A DNA stretch of 64,000 nt from Kitasatospora xanthocidica (GCF_014656195.1 NZ_BNBY01000005.1:142971-206970); one strand, 5' to 3'; numbered from the stretch's first letter, positions 26,262 through 34,413 are shown. The notes: generated by a model from the letters alone, not told the origin. Program-made: numbers and translations.

Positions 26262-27203
26262 GTGAGCACCGTGCCTGAGACCGAGCGCCCGACGCACCTG
26301 GCACTGGCCCGGGCCGGGGTGGACCGGGCCGCCGAGCACCGGTTCGACGAGCCCTGGCTGGCGGCCGCCTGGAGCCACCCGGCCACCCGGGTGCTGCCGA
26401 TCGCCGGCGGTGAGGCGTTCGTGGTCGACACCGCGCAGGGCACCGAGCTGGTGCTGCTGCCCTCCTTCGAGGCGCCGCAGACCGGGGACCGCTACTTCCT
26501 CGGCACCGACGAGGACGGCGTCTCGTACTTCGCGCTGGCCGGCGAGAGCCTGCCCGGGCGGCTGGACGGCGACGCCCGTCCGGCCGGGCTGCGCGAGGTC
26601 GGCGCGATGCTGTCCGACCGCGACGCCGGGCTGCTGGTGCACGCCGTCGCGCTGGAGCACTGGCACCGGCTGCACAGCTTCTGCTCCCGCTGCGGCCACC
26701 CGACCGAGAAGGCCGGTGCCGGGCACGTGCGGCGCTGCACCTCCTGCGCGGCCGAGCACTACCCCCGCACCGACCCGGCGGTGATCATGGTGATCACGGA
26801 CGAGCAGGACCGCTGCCTGCTGGGCCGTCAGGCGCTGTGGCCGGAGGGCCGCTGGTCGACCCTGGCGGGCTTCGTCGAGCCGGGGGAGTCCATCGAGCAG
26901 GCGGTGGCCCGCGAGGTGCACGAGGAGGCGGGCGTGCGGGTGGGCGAGGTGCGGTACGTCGCCAGCCAGCCGTGGCCGTTCCCGTCCAGCCTGATGCTGG
27001 GCTTCTCGGGCAAGGCGCTGCCCGGCGGCACCGAGATCACCGTGGACGGCGAGGAGCTGGCCGAGGCGCGCTGGTTCTCCCGGGAGGAGCTGCGGGCCGG
27101 GATGGAGGCGGGCGAGATCCTGCCGCCGTCCGGCATCTCGATCGCGCGGCACCTGGTGGAGCTCTGGTACGGCGAGCCGCTGCCGTCGGCGGCGCGCTGG
27201 TAA
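26262..27203 (+). CDS. nudC: NAD(+) diphosphatase NudC
   Basis: A 313-residue Nudix hydrolase. The zinc ribbon is CSRC (from residue 141) with CTSC about 18 residues later; the Nudix box is the GFVEPGESIEQAVAREVHEE region (203 on); and SQPWPFPSS near 236 is the motif that separates NudC from other Nudix enzymes. It hydrolyses NADH to NMNH and AMP and, in characterised homologues, removes NAD caps from RNA. In mycobacteria the same gene lies beside uvrD2 (from memory), as here. GTG start after GGAACGAC. A terminator follows. Confidence 0.96.
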   Translation: MSTVPETERPTHLALARAGVDRAAEHRFDEPWLAAAWSHPATRVLPIAGGEAFVVDTAQGTELVLLPSFEAPQTGDRYFLGTDEDGVSYFALAGESLPGRLDGDARPAGLREVGAMLSDRDAGLLVHAVALEHWHRLHSFCSRCGHPTEKAGAGHVRRCTSCAAEHYPRTDPAVIMVITDEQDRCLLGRQALWPEGRWSTLAGFVEPGESIEQAVAREVHEEAGVRVGEVRYVASQPWPFPSSLMLGFSGKALPGGTEITVDGEELAEARWFSREELRAGMEAGEILPPSGISIARHLVELWYGEPLPSAARW

Positions 27204-27213
27204 TTCGGCGGGA

Positions 27214-27247
27214 AAGGGGGCGTGCGGCCTATGACGTGCGCCCCCTT
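27214..27247 (+). terminator. hairpin terminator after nudC
   Basis: AAGGGGGCG (27214-27222) pairs with CGCCCCCTT (27239-27247), followed by TGTTCC. Confidence 0.75.
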
Positions 27248-27384
27248 GTTCCTTTCCAATCCCTTTCCGAATTCCTCACCACCGGATGTTCGTATCCGGA
27301 CGGGCCAGTTCTGCTACCGGGAGGCACTCGGTCGGCCCCGTCGTCAACCCACACGGACGACATTGCCGGAAACGGCTGAAACCG

Positions 27385-27418
27385 TGTCACCGCGCTCGCT
27401 AGATTCACTCGGGTGACA
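27385..27418. promoter_or_regulatory. inverted repeat and -10 element at the GntR start
   Basis: TGTCACC (27385-27391) faces GGTGACA (27412-27418), the right arm covering the GTG start. Between them TAGATT (27400-27405) is a good -10 hexamer, seven bases before the GTG, so the transcript is probably leaderless and the repeat a possible autoregulatory site. Confidence 0.4.
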
Positions 27419-28252
27419 ATCCCCCGGGGCACCGCCCAATCCCCCAAATACCAGCGCCTCGCCGCCGACCTCCGCCGTCGGATCGCCGAGGGCGAGTTCA
27501 CCGCCGCAGCCGCCCTGCCGGTCGAGAGCGAACTGGAGCGCCAGTACGGCGTCGCCCGCAACACCGTCCGCCTCGCCGTCGACGTCCTGGTCAACGAGGG
27601 CCGGCTGGTCCGCCTCCAGGGCAAGGGCACCTACCTGCGCGAACACCCCGTGCTGGACCACCGGGCCTTCGGGCCCGCGCCGGCCCCCGCGCCGCGCGAC
27701 TGCCTGGCCGGGCCCTCCGCCGTCTACCTCGGCGAGGCGGCCGAAGCCGGGCGGGAACTCGGCACCGACTTCGAGATGATGATCGTCCGGGCCCGGGTCG
27801 ACATCGCCGAACGGCTCGGACTGCGCCCCGGCGAGGCCATCGTGGTCCGCCGCCAGCTGCGGCTGCTCGACCGGGAGCCGTACTCCATCGAGGAGAGCCA
27901 CTACCGGGCCGGCCTCGCCGCCGGCACCCCGCTGATGGAACCCGACCCCGTCGAGGGCGGGGACGAGGCCGTGCTCGCCGCCCTCGGCCGGGTCGAGATC
28001 GGCGCCGTGGACCACCTGGTGGCCCGGATGCCCGGCCCGGAGGAGGCCCAGTGGTTCCAGGGCGGCCCCGGCGTGCCGCTGATGGTGCAGACCCGCGTCA
28101 CCTACGACCGGCGCGGGCCGGTGCGGGTCATCGAGACCCGCTACTCGGCCGACCGCAGCCGGCTGGTGTACGGCGTCGGCGACCTCGGCGCGCGCACCAC
28201 CCTGCCCGCGCCCGCCGCGCCCGTCGACCCCGCCCGGGCCGACGCGCCGTGA
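27413..28252 (+). CDS. GntR-family regulator with UTRA effector domain
   Basis: A 279-residue regulator. The winged helix (about 10-75) has the HutC-subfamily pattern KYQRLAADLRRRI then LPVESELERQYGVARNTVRLAVDVL; the UTRA ligand domain (about 95-265) ends with VRVIETRYSADRSRLVYGVGDLG. HutC-type regulators sense sugars, amino acids or small metabolites; the ligand is not evident. No transporter or catabolic gene is adjacent, so it probably acts elsewhere. No ribosome-binding site is seen before the GTG, which fits a leaderless transcript. Confidence 0.92.
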   Translation: MTIPRGTAQSPKYQRLAADLRRRIAEGEFTAAAALPVESELERQYGVARNTVRLAVDVLVNEGRLVRLQGKGTYLREHPVLDHRAFGPAPAPAPRDCLAGPSAVYLGEAAEAGRELGTDFEMMIVRARVDIAERLGLRPGEAIVVRRQLRLLDREPYSIEESHYRAGLAAGTPLMEPDPVEGGDEAVLAALGRVEIGAVDHLVARMPGPEEAQWFQGGPGVPLMVQTRVTYDRRGPVRVIETRYSADRSRLVYGVGDLGARTTLPAPAAPVDPARADAP

Positions 28253-28255
28253 CGC

Positions 28256-28279
28256 GCCGGCCGGGACGGACCGGCCGGC
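28256..28279. terminator. hairpin between convergent GntR and mycoredoxin genes
   Basis: GCCGGCCGG (28256-28264) pairs with CCGGCCGGC (28271-28279), ending directly at the mycoredoxin stop codon. Confidence 0.55.
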
Positions 28280-28537
28280 TCAGGCCGCCAGGGCCTTCTT
28301 GACCTGCAGCAGGCTCGGGTTGGTCATGACGACCCGCTCGCCGCCGCCCACCGGCGTCACCAGCACGGTCGGCACCGTCTGGTTGCCGTTGTTCACGGAC
28401 TCGACGAAGGACGCCGACGCCGGGTCCTCCTCGATGTTGATCTCGGTGTAGCCGATGCCTTCACGGTCCAGCTGGCTCTTGAGCCGGTTGCAGTAGCCAC
28501 ACCAGGTCGTGCTGTACATCGTCACGGTGCCCGACAT
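28280..28537 (-). CDS. mrx1: mycoredoxin (glutaredoxin-fold mycothiol-dependent reductase)
   Basis: An 85-residue thioredoxin-fold protein with the active site WCGYC (Cys13, Cys16) and the TVPTVLV cis-Pro motif. Mycoredoxins reduce mixed disulfides between proteins and mycothiol, the actinobacterial substitute for glutathione. The ATG at 28537 has AAAGGAG upstream; the open frame continues far upstream but only as an antisense shadow of uvrD2. A well-placed SigR-type promoter drives it, which links it to the disulfide-stress regulon. The same mycoredoxin-uvrD2 adjacency is known from mycobacteria (from memory). Confidence 0.94.
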   Translation of the reverse strand: MSGTVTMYSTTWCGYCNRLKSQLDREGIGYTEINIEEDPASASFVESVNNGNQTVPTVLVTPVGGGERVVMTNPSLLQVKKALAA

Positions 28538-28582
28538 CGAGGGGACTCCTTCGAAAGAGAGGTGCGAACGGTCTCCGGAGGG

Positions 28583-28608
28583 AACGTCCACCGGACGGCG
28601 GGCATTCC
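28583..28608 (-). promoter_or_regulatory. SigR-type promoter of mycoredoxin
   Basis: On the minus strand GGAAT (28608-28604), 18 bases and GTT (28585-28583) match GGAAT-N18/19-GTT exactly, about 46 bp before the start codon. Confidence 0.8.
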
Positions 28609-28699
28609 GGCCCGCCGGACCGCGCTGCGGAGCGATCATCCTGCGATCACACCGGGCCTGTGGACAACCCCGCCCGCGTTGTCCCACCGGGCTGAGAAG

Positions 28700-30967
28700 A
28701 TGGAACGCATGCAGGAAGACCTCTTGAGCGGCAGCCCCTACGACGGCCCCCACGCCTCCCAGTGGGCCGACCCCGGCGCCGCCACGGGCCCGGACGCCGT
28801 GCTCGCCGGGCTCGACCCCGAACAGCGCGCCGTCGCCACCGCCCTGCACGGCCCGGTCTGCGTCCTCGCCGGCGCCGGCACCGGCAAGACCCGGGCCATC
28901 ACCCACCGGATCGCCTACGGGGTGCGCAGCGGCGTCTACACCCCCCAGCAGGTCCTCGCCGTCACCTTCACCGCCCGCGCCGCCGGCGAGATGCGCGGCC
29001 GCCTGCGCCAGCTCGGCGCCGACGGCGTCCAGGCCCGCACCTTCCACGCCGCCGCCCTGCGCCAGCTCCAGTACTTCTGGCCCCGCGCCGTCGGCGGCCC
29101 CGTCCCCCAGCTCCTCGAACGCAAGGTCCAGCTCGTCGCCGAGGCCGCCGGCCGCTGCGGCCTGCGCGTCCAGCGCACCGAACTGCGCGACCTCACCGCC
29201 GAGATCGAGTGGGCCAAGGTCACCCAGATCGCGCCCGAGGACTACCCGGCCGCCGTCGCCAAGTCCGGCCGCGAGGCCCCCCGGGACCCGGCCGAGACGG
29301 CCCAGGTCTACCGGGTCTACGAGGAGGCCAAGAGCCGCCGCGGCAGCATGGACTTCGAGGACGTGCTGCTGCTCACCGCCGCCATCCTGGAGGACCGCCC
29401 GGACATCGCCGACCAGGTCCGCTCCCAGTACCGGCACTTCACCGTCGACGAGTACCAGGACGTCTCCCCGCTCCAGCAGCGCCTGCTCGACCGGTGGACC
29501 GGCCCCGACGGCGGCGCCAGCCTGTGCGTGGTCGGCGACGCCAGCCAGACCATCTACTCCTTCACCGGCGCCACCCCGGACTACCTGCTGAACTTCCGCG
29601 GCCGCCACCCCGACGCGACGGTGGTCAAGCTCGTCCGCGACTACCGCTCGACGCCGCAGGTCGTCCACCTCGCCAACGGACTGCTCGCCCAGGCCCGCGG
29701 CGAGGCCGCCCGCCACCGCCTCGAACTCGTCTCCCAGCGGGAGGCCGGCCCCGAGCCGGTCTACACCGAGTACGAGGACGAGCCGACCGAGGCCGAGACC
29801 ACCGCCCGCCGGATCAAGGACCTCCTCGCCACCGGCGTGCGGGCCAGCGAGATCGCCGTCCTGTTCCGCACCAACGGCCAGTCCGAGGTCTACGAGCAGG
29901 CGCTCGCCGACCTCGGCCTCCCGTACCAGCTCAAGGGCGCCGAGCGGTTCTTCGAGCGCCCCGAGGTCCGCGACGCCGGGGTGCTGCTGCGCGGCGCCGC
30001 CCGCGCGGCCTCCGACCCGCTCACCGACGGCGCCCCCGACCTCGCCGGACAGGTCCGCGCGGTGCTCGCCACCCGCGGCTTCACCGCCGAGCCCCCGGCC
30101 GGCTCCGGCGCCGTCCGCGACCGCTGGGAGTCCCTGGCGGCCCTCGTCCGGCTCGCCGAGGAGTTCGAGCGCACCCGGGCCGCCGAGGGGCGGGACACCG
30201 ACCTCGCCGCTTACGTCGCCGAGCTCGACGCCCGCGCAGCCGCCCAGCACGCCCCCGCCGTCGAGGGCGTCACCCTCGCCTCCCTGCACGCCGCCAAGGG
30301 CCTGGAGTGGGACGCCGTCTTCCTGGTCGGCCTCACCGAGGGCACCCTGCCGATCATCTACGCCAAGACCGACGAGCAGGTCGAGGAGGAGCGCCGGCTG
30401 CTCTACGTCGGCGTCACCCGGGCCCGCAAGCACCTCAGCCTCTCCTGGGCCCTCTCCCGCTCCCCGGGCGGGCGCGCGAGCCGCAAGCCCACCCGCTTCC
30501 TCGACGGGCTGCGCCCCGGCTCCGCCGCCCCCGGCGCGCGGGGCGGCGCGCGGGGCGGGCGCGGGGGCGTCGAGCCCGGCGAGCGCTCCGCCGCCCGGCG
30601 GGTCCGCGGCCCGGTCAAGTGCCGGGTCTGCGACAAGGCGCTCACCGACGCCGTCGAGCGCAAGCTGCGCCGCTGCGAGGGCTGCCCGTCCACGATGGAC
30701 GAGGGGCTCTACGAGCGGCTGCGCGAGTGGCGCGCCGGCCAGGCCAGGAAGCAGGGCGCCCCGGCCTACGTGGTGTTCACCGACGCGACGCTCATGGCGA
30801 TCGCCGAGGACGTGCCGGCCAGCCGCGGCGAACTGGCCTCGATCTCGGGGGTCGGTGCGATGAAGCTGGACAAGTACGGGGCAGCCGTGCTCTCGTTGTG
30901 TGCGGGGGAGGAGCCCGAGGAGGATCCGGACGGCGTCGAGGACGACGGTCCGGTCGATCCGGCGTGA
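28700..30967 (+). CDS. uvrD2: ATP-dependent DNA helicase UvrD2 with HRDC domain
   Basis: A 755-residue superfamily-1 helicase. Walker A is GAGTGKT at 58-64, Walker B VDEYQDVSPLQ, motif III GDASQTIYSFTGA, then LHAAKGLEWDAVF and RRLLYVGVTRARKHL. After a Gly/Arg-rich linker comes the tetracysteine motif CxxC-x14-CxxC from about residue 640, then an HRDC domain (about 660-740). This exact layout defines mycobacterial UvrD2. It unwinds DNA 3' to 5' in repair and replication. ATG 28700 and ATG 28709 are both possible. It is divergent from mycoredoxin and ends just before the wblC promoter. Confidence 0.95.
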   Translation: MERMQEDLLSGSPYDGPHASQWADPGAATGPDAVLAGLDPEQRAVATALHGPVCVLAGAGTGKTRAITHRIAYGVRSGVYTPQQVLAVTFTARAAGEMRGRLRQLGADGVQARTFHAAALRQLQYFWPRAVGGPVPQLLERKVQLVAEAAGRCGLRVQRTELRDLTAEIEWAKVTQIAPEDYPAAVAKSGREAPRDPAETAQVYRVYEEAKSRRGSMDFEDVLLLTAAILEDRPDIADQVRSQYRHFTVDEYQDVSPLQQRLLDRWTGPDGGASLCVVGDASQTIYSFTGATPDYLLNFRGRHPDATVVKLVRDYRSTPQVVHLANGLLAQARGEAARHRLELVSQREAGPEPVYTEYEDEPTEAETTARRIKDLLATGVRASEIAVLFRTNGQSEVYEQALADLGLPYQLKGAERFFERPEVRDAGVLLRGAARAASDPLTDGAPDLAGQVRAVLATRGFTAEPPAGSGAVRDRWESLAALVRLAEEFERTRAAEGRDTDLAAYVAELDARAAAQHAPAVEGVTLASLHAAKGLEWDAVFLVGLTEGTLPIIYAKTDEQVEEERRLLYVGVTRARKHLSLSWALSRSPGGRASRKPTRFLDGLRPGSAAPGARGGARGGRGGVEPGERSAARRVRGPVKCRVCDKALTDAVERKLRRCEGCPSTMDEGLYERLREWRAGQARKQGAPAYVVFTDATLMAIAEDVPASRGELASISGVGAMKLDKYGAAVLSLCAGEEPEEDPDGVEDDGPVDPA

Positions 30968-31044
30968 GCCGGCACGGGCGCGGTCCAGGGGACTGCTCGG
31001 GGACTTCGAATCCGGCTGTGGAGCACGCCGTGGAACTCGCCGCG

Positions 31045-31083
31045 AAAAATAGTTTGCGCGGCGTACCGGGAGCGCAATAGCCT
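31045..31083 (+). promoter_or_regulatory. WblC/WhiB7-type promoter upstream of the wblC leader
   Basis: An AT block AAAAAT (31045-31050) sits three bases upstream of a TTGCGC -35 (54-59), with an 18-base spacer and TAGCCT -10 (78-83). An AT-rich block just upstream of the -35 is where WhiB7/WblC, bound to the housekeeping sigma factor, contacts DNA, so this looks autoregulated. Transcription should start near 31090. Confidence 0.65.
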
Positions 31084-31227
31084 GCCGGGGCGGTCAAGGG
31101 GACGCGATCGCACGGGGTCACACCTGTGCCGAATCCCCTGCGCCCAACAGCTTCACCGAGACAGACATCCGAACATTCGGGGCCGGGGAAACCTGGCTCC
31201 GCGAGACGCCGAGAGGAGGCGAAGACA

Positions 31228-31686
31228 GTGGGAAACATCATGATCACCAAAATGACTGGCCAGACCGTTGTCGCTGCCTCCCTGCGTGCCGCCCGTCTGC
31301 GGGCGCTCGCCGAGCTCGGTGGAACCGGTCTGGGTCTCGACACCACCGGTGTCTCCGTCGCCCCCGTTGTCAGTGGTCTTGGACACACTGATCTGTGCCT
31401 CACGGGCAGCGGAAGCGTCGAAGCCACCGTTGTCGAGACCGGTCTGTCCGGCGACTGGGCGTCGTTCGGCACGCCGCGCTCCCCGCGCGACGAGCGACCG
31501 ACCCAGGCACCGAAGGCGGCCGTAGCCGCTGCCATTCATGGCGGCTATGCGCGGGTCATCGGTGCCGGAAACCCCCAGAAGCAGAACGAGCAGCTGATCA
31601 ACCAGGCCATGGCCGCCTTCGCCGGCGCCGAGGCCATCCGGATGCGGGCCTTCCGCGGGCCTGAACCCTGGAGAGAACGAACCTGA
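31228..31686 (+). CDS. hypothetical 152-residue protein in the wblC leader
   Basis: I do not recognise this protein. It begins MGNIMITKMTGQTVVAASLRAAR as two short parts, is Gly/Thr/Val-rich to residue 75, then has an Ala/Pro region and a helical tail with QKQNEQLINQAMAAFAGAEA. A strong GAGGAGG site nine bases before the GTG and good third-position GC support translation. It lies between the predicted wblC promoter and a hairpin-plus-U-tract at its stop codon, so its translation could set whether transcription reaches wblC. It may be a stand-alone gene, but no second promoter is obvious before wblC. Confidence 0.6.
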   Translation: MGNIMITKMTGQTVVAASLRAARLRALAELGGTGLGLDTTGVSVAPVVSGLGHTDLCLTGSGSVEATVVETGLSGDWASFGTPRSPRDERPTQAPKAAVAAAIHGGYARVIGAGNPQKQNEQLINQAMAAFAGAEAIRMRAFRGPEPWRERT

Positions 31687-31709
31687 GCCAACCTCAGGTC
31701 GGACCCTCC

Positions 31710-31756
31710 AGGGCCGCGGAACCCGTCACCACCGGGATCTGCGGCCCTTCTGTTTT
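31710..31756 (+). terminator. intrinsic terminator/attenuator ahead of wblC
   Basis: AGGGCCGC (31710-31717) pairs with GCGGCCCT (31741-31748), with an inner CCCG/CGGG stem, followed by TCTGTTTT. A true U-tract is rare in this genome. An alternative upstream pairing ACCTGAG (31681-31687) with CTCAGGT (31693-31699) and a downstream stem CCGGCCCAG/CTGGGCCGG are also present, as expected for a switchable leader. Confidence 0.75.
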
Positions 31757-31949
31757 GTCCGGTACGCAAGACCAACCCAGGCCCTCCGGGGCCTCCGGCC
31801 CAGCACCACCAGTCCACTGGGCCGGAACCACTGAGAAGACGAGGAAGACGCCCACAGTGTCCACGGTCATCACACCGCCCACCCCGTCCGTACCGCCGAC
31901 AAGCCAGATCACCAAGGCCGACCAGGCCGACCCCCCGGAGGTTCCTTCC

Positions 31950-32225
31950 ATGCAGATCAGCTCCATCGAGCAGGCCGAGGCTCTCGGTCTCCCCATCCCG
32001 TGCCGCGCCTTCGACCCCGAGGTCTTCTTCGCCGAGACGCCCGCCGACGTCGAGTACGCGAAGTCCCTCTGTGGCACCTGCCCGGTGAAGGACTCCTGCC
32101 TGACCGGCGCGCTGGAGCGGCGTGAGCCGTGGGGCGTCTGGGGCGGCGAGCTGTTCGTCCAGGGTGTCGTCGTGGCCCGCAAGCGGCCGCGTGGCCGCCC
32201 GCGCAAGACCGAGGTCATGGCGTGA
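31950..32225 (+). CDS. wblC: WhiB-like antibiotic-resistance regulator WblC (WhiB7)
   Basis: A 91-residue WhiB-family protein. Four Cys for the [4Fe-4S] cluster fit C-x22-C-x2-C-x5-C, the sigma-contact motif is WGVWGGE, and the C-terminus has the AT-hook RPRGRPRK that is unique to WblC/WhiB7. It activates intrinsic resistance to ribosome-targeting and other drugs by binding the housekeeping sigma factor and AT-rich DNA upstream of promoters. The ATG at 31950 is chosen for its GGAGG at eight bases and because the length then equals the usual ~92; GTG at 31857 would add 31 residues. Overlaps the next gene as GTGA. Confidence 0.95.
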   Translation: MQISSIEQAEALGLPIPCRAFDPEVFFAETPADVEYAKSLCGTCPVKDSCLTGALERREPWGVWGGELFVQGVVVARKRPRGRPRKTEVMA

Positions 32226-32620
32226 ACCCCGCCGAGCAGGCCAGGGTCGTCCGCCGGGGAGAGCAGCCCCCGCTGGACAGCGCCCTCCGCCGTTCCGTGC
32301 GGATCGCCGCCGCCAAGGCCGACGCCGCAGCCCGTACCCCGTTCCCGAGCACGCACCACGAGCAGGACCACGACATGATCCCCGCCGCCGCCGATCCCAC
32401 CGCCCGCGCAACGCAGGCCACCGAACGTCAGACCCAGAACAGGATCCTCGAAATGCAACTCATCCATGAATCCCTGGCCCGGGCCCATATGCAAGACAGG
32501 CTCCACGAGGCCGAGAACCAACGGCTCGTCAGCCGGGTCGTCCGGGCCCGCAGGCTCAAGCAGCGGGCCGAGCGGGCCTCGATGCGGGCCCGCAAGGCCC
32601 TCGCCGTGGCGTTGATGTAA
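32222..32620 (+). CDS. small basic coiled-coil protein coupled to wblC
   Basis: A 132-residue protein from the GTG that overlaps the wblC stop, with GAGG seven bases before it. Only the C-terminal ~55 residues look conserved: MQLIHESLARAHMQ, then a strongly helical, Arg-rich heptad-like stretch ending RARKALAVALM. Similar short proteins are common in Streptomyces. Internal ATGs at 32374 (with AGGA) and 32455 could be the true start, giving a 55-residue protein. No function is known; its coupling to wblC suggests a part in the same response. Confidence 0.65.
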   Translation: MNPAEQARVVRRGEQPPLDSALRRSVRIAAAKADAAARTPFPSTHHEQDHDMIPAAADPTARATQATERQTQNRILEMQLIHESLARAHMQDRLHEAENQRLVSRVVRARRLKQRAERASMRARKALAVALM

Positions 32621-32661
32621 CGCCCGCGGGCCTCCGGGCCCTCCCGCTTCACCCCCGTCGT

Positions 32662-32701
32662 GCCGCAGGCCGCCCCCCGTCATCGGGGAGCGGCCTGCGG
32701 C
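32662..32701. terminator. bidirectional hairpin between the wblC operon and the ABC1 kinase gene
   Basis: GCCGCAGGCCGC (32662-32673) pairs perfectly with GCGGCCTGCGGC (32690-32701), with an inner CCCCG/CGGGG stem. Confidence 0.8.
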
Positions 32702-32720
32702 CGTTGGCGCGGGAGGTCCG

Positions 32721-34181
32721 TCAGCTCTCGGCGCCGCCGGTGCCCTTGCGGGCCCTCGGCTGCCGCGGCGGCTGCCCGGCCTGCTGCGGCTGTCGGGCCT
32801 CCTCGGTCTTCCGGGCCTGCGGGGCCTTCCGGGCGCCGCGGGGCCGCTGCGGCCGGTCGGAGAACTCGGGGAGCCACTCCAGCATCTCCGCGCGGAACGG
32901 CGCCTGGGCGCCCAGCTGGCAGAGCACGCCGATGGTGCTCAGCGTCACCCGGTGGATCAGCAGGTACGCGGGCGGCAGGTTCAGCTGCTTGCCCAGGTTG
33001 TAGGCGGGCGAGCGCGGATCGGCGATCCGGGCCGCCTGGGCGCGCATCCAGGCCCGGGTGAAGTGGAAGTTCTCCACCGCGGCCGGCTCGATGATCGGCA
33101 GCAGGTAGTCCAGCACCGCGTCCGGGTCCAGCTGGATCGCGGGCTTCACGAAGCCCTCCTCGCGCAGCATCTTCAGCACGCCCGCCGCGTCCCCGGCCAG
33201 CGCCATCCGCAGCGAGGCCCCGATCGGCGCGGGCAGCCCGCCGGGCAGCCGGTCCACCGTGCCGAAGTCCAGCACGCCCAGGCGCCAGCCGGACACCGGG
33301 CCGTCGTCCTTCAGCAGCCGGAAGTTGCCCGGGTGCGGGTCGGCGTGCAGCAGACCGGTCCGGGACGGGCCGGCGAACAGGAACCGGGCCAGCAGCTGCC
33401 CGGCGCGGTCGCGCTCCTCCTGGGTGCCGCGCGCGATCACCTCGGCCAGCGGGGTGCCGCCCATCCACTCGGTGACCAGCACCTGGTCGGCCTGGGCCAC
33501 CACGACCGGCACCAGGATGTCCGGGTCGCCCGCGAACTCCTCGGCGTGCCGGCGCTGGGCCTGCGCCTCCAGTTCGTAGTCCAGCTCCTCCGAGACGCGC
33601 TCGCGCAGCTCGGTGATCAGCGGCTTGATGTCCAGCCCGGGGATCAGCGGGCCCAGCAGCCAGGCCACCCGGCTCAGCTGTGAGAGGTCCGCGAGCAGCG
33701 CGTCGCCCGCGCCCGGGTACTGCACCTTGACCGCGACCTGCCGGCCGTCGTGCCAGACCGCCCGGTGCACCTGGCCGATCGAGGCCGCGGCCGCGGGCCG
33801 GTCGTCGAACTCCAGGAACAGCTCGCGCCAGTCGTTCCCGAGCCGCTGGGCGAGCGCGGTGTGCACCTTGGCGGCGGGCATCGGGGGCGCGGCGTCCTGC
33901 AGCTTGGTGAGCGCCGCCCGGTACGGACCGGCGACCTCCTCGGGCAGCGCGGCCTCGAAGACGGACAGCACCTGCCCGAACTTCATCGCCCCGCCCTTGA
34001 GCTCGCCGAGCACCTTGAACAGCTGGTCGGCGGTGGCCTGTTGGAGCTCGGCCGTGACCACCTCGGCGGAGCGGCCGCCGATGCGCCTGCCGAGGCCGAG
34101 CGTGGCGCGACCGGCTATCCCCAGCGGCAGGGCGGCGAGCCGTGCCGTGCGGGTCACTGCCTTGCGCGGAAGATCGCTCAC
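32721..34181 (-). CDS. ABC1/UbiB-family atypical kinase (WhiB7-adjacent, MABP-1-like)
   Basis: A 486-residue UbiB-fold protein. The family signatures are present: AMKFGQVLS (KxGQ, near 80), the Ala-rich loop AAASIGQVHRA that replaces the Gly-rich loop, VAVKVQYPG (lysine), HADPHPGNF and LDFGTVDR (catalytic and metal Asp). The C-terminal ~50 residues are Arg/Pro/Gln-rich and probably disordered. Its mycobacterial counterpart beside whiB7 has been linked to macrolide resistance (from memory), and the placement here beside wblC fits. GTG start at 34181 with GGAGG upstream; an upstream ATG would add 16 residues. Confidence 0.93.
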   Translation of the reverse strand: MSDLPRKAVTRTARLAALPLGIAGRATLGLGRRIGGRSAEVVTAELQQATADQLFKVLGELKGGAMKFGQVLSVFEAALPEEVAGPYRAALTKLQDAAPPMPAAKVHTALAQRLGNDWRELFLEFDDRPAAAASIGQVHRAVWHDGRQVAVKVQYPGAGDALLADLSQLSRVAWLLGPLIPGLDIKPLITELRERVSEELDYELEAQAQRRHAEEFAGDPDILVPVVVAQADQVLVTEWMGGTPLAEVIARGTQEERDRAGQLLARFLFAGPSRTGLLHADPHPGNFRLLKDDGPVSGWRLGVLDFGTVDRLPGGLPAPIGASLRMALAGDAAGVLKMLREEGFVKPAIQLDPDAVLDYLLPIIEPAAVENFHFTRAWMRAQAARIADPRSPAYNLGKQLNLPPAYLLIHRVTLSTIGVLCQLGAQAPFRAEMLEWLPEFSDRPQRPRGARKAPQARKTEEARQPQQAGQPPRQPRARKGTGGAES

Positions 34182-34322
34182 CCGGGCCTCCAATTCATGG
34201 CCCCCCGACACCGGACGGCCGACCATCACTAGGCCATTGTGCCCGTTCCCCGCCCCGGGCCCGCCGGAATTCCGCGAGGCGGGGCGGGGAGCGGGGTCCC
34301 TTTTGCGAGGACTTGGGCGGCT

Positions 34323-34413
34323 TGGGCGTGTCTTGTGGATCTTGTCGGATCAGGCCGCGGCGAGGTGCGTGCCCCAACGCCGTGGACCCGGCATGGATCC
34401 GCGAGACGCGCCC
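34323..34413. mobile_element. degenerate MITE-like element, copy 3
   Basis: The ends GGGCGTGTCTTGTGGATC and, reversed, GGGCGCGTCTCGCGGATC match at 15 of 18 positions, and the inside contains GCGGCGAGGTGCGTGCCCC, which is the reverse complement of core sequence in the element at 54586-54751. About 91 bp remain, so the middle appears deleted. It lies between the ABC1 gene start and the TetR gene end. Confidence 0.5.
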
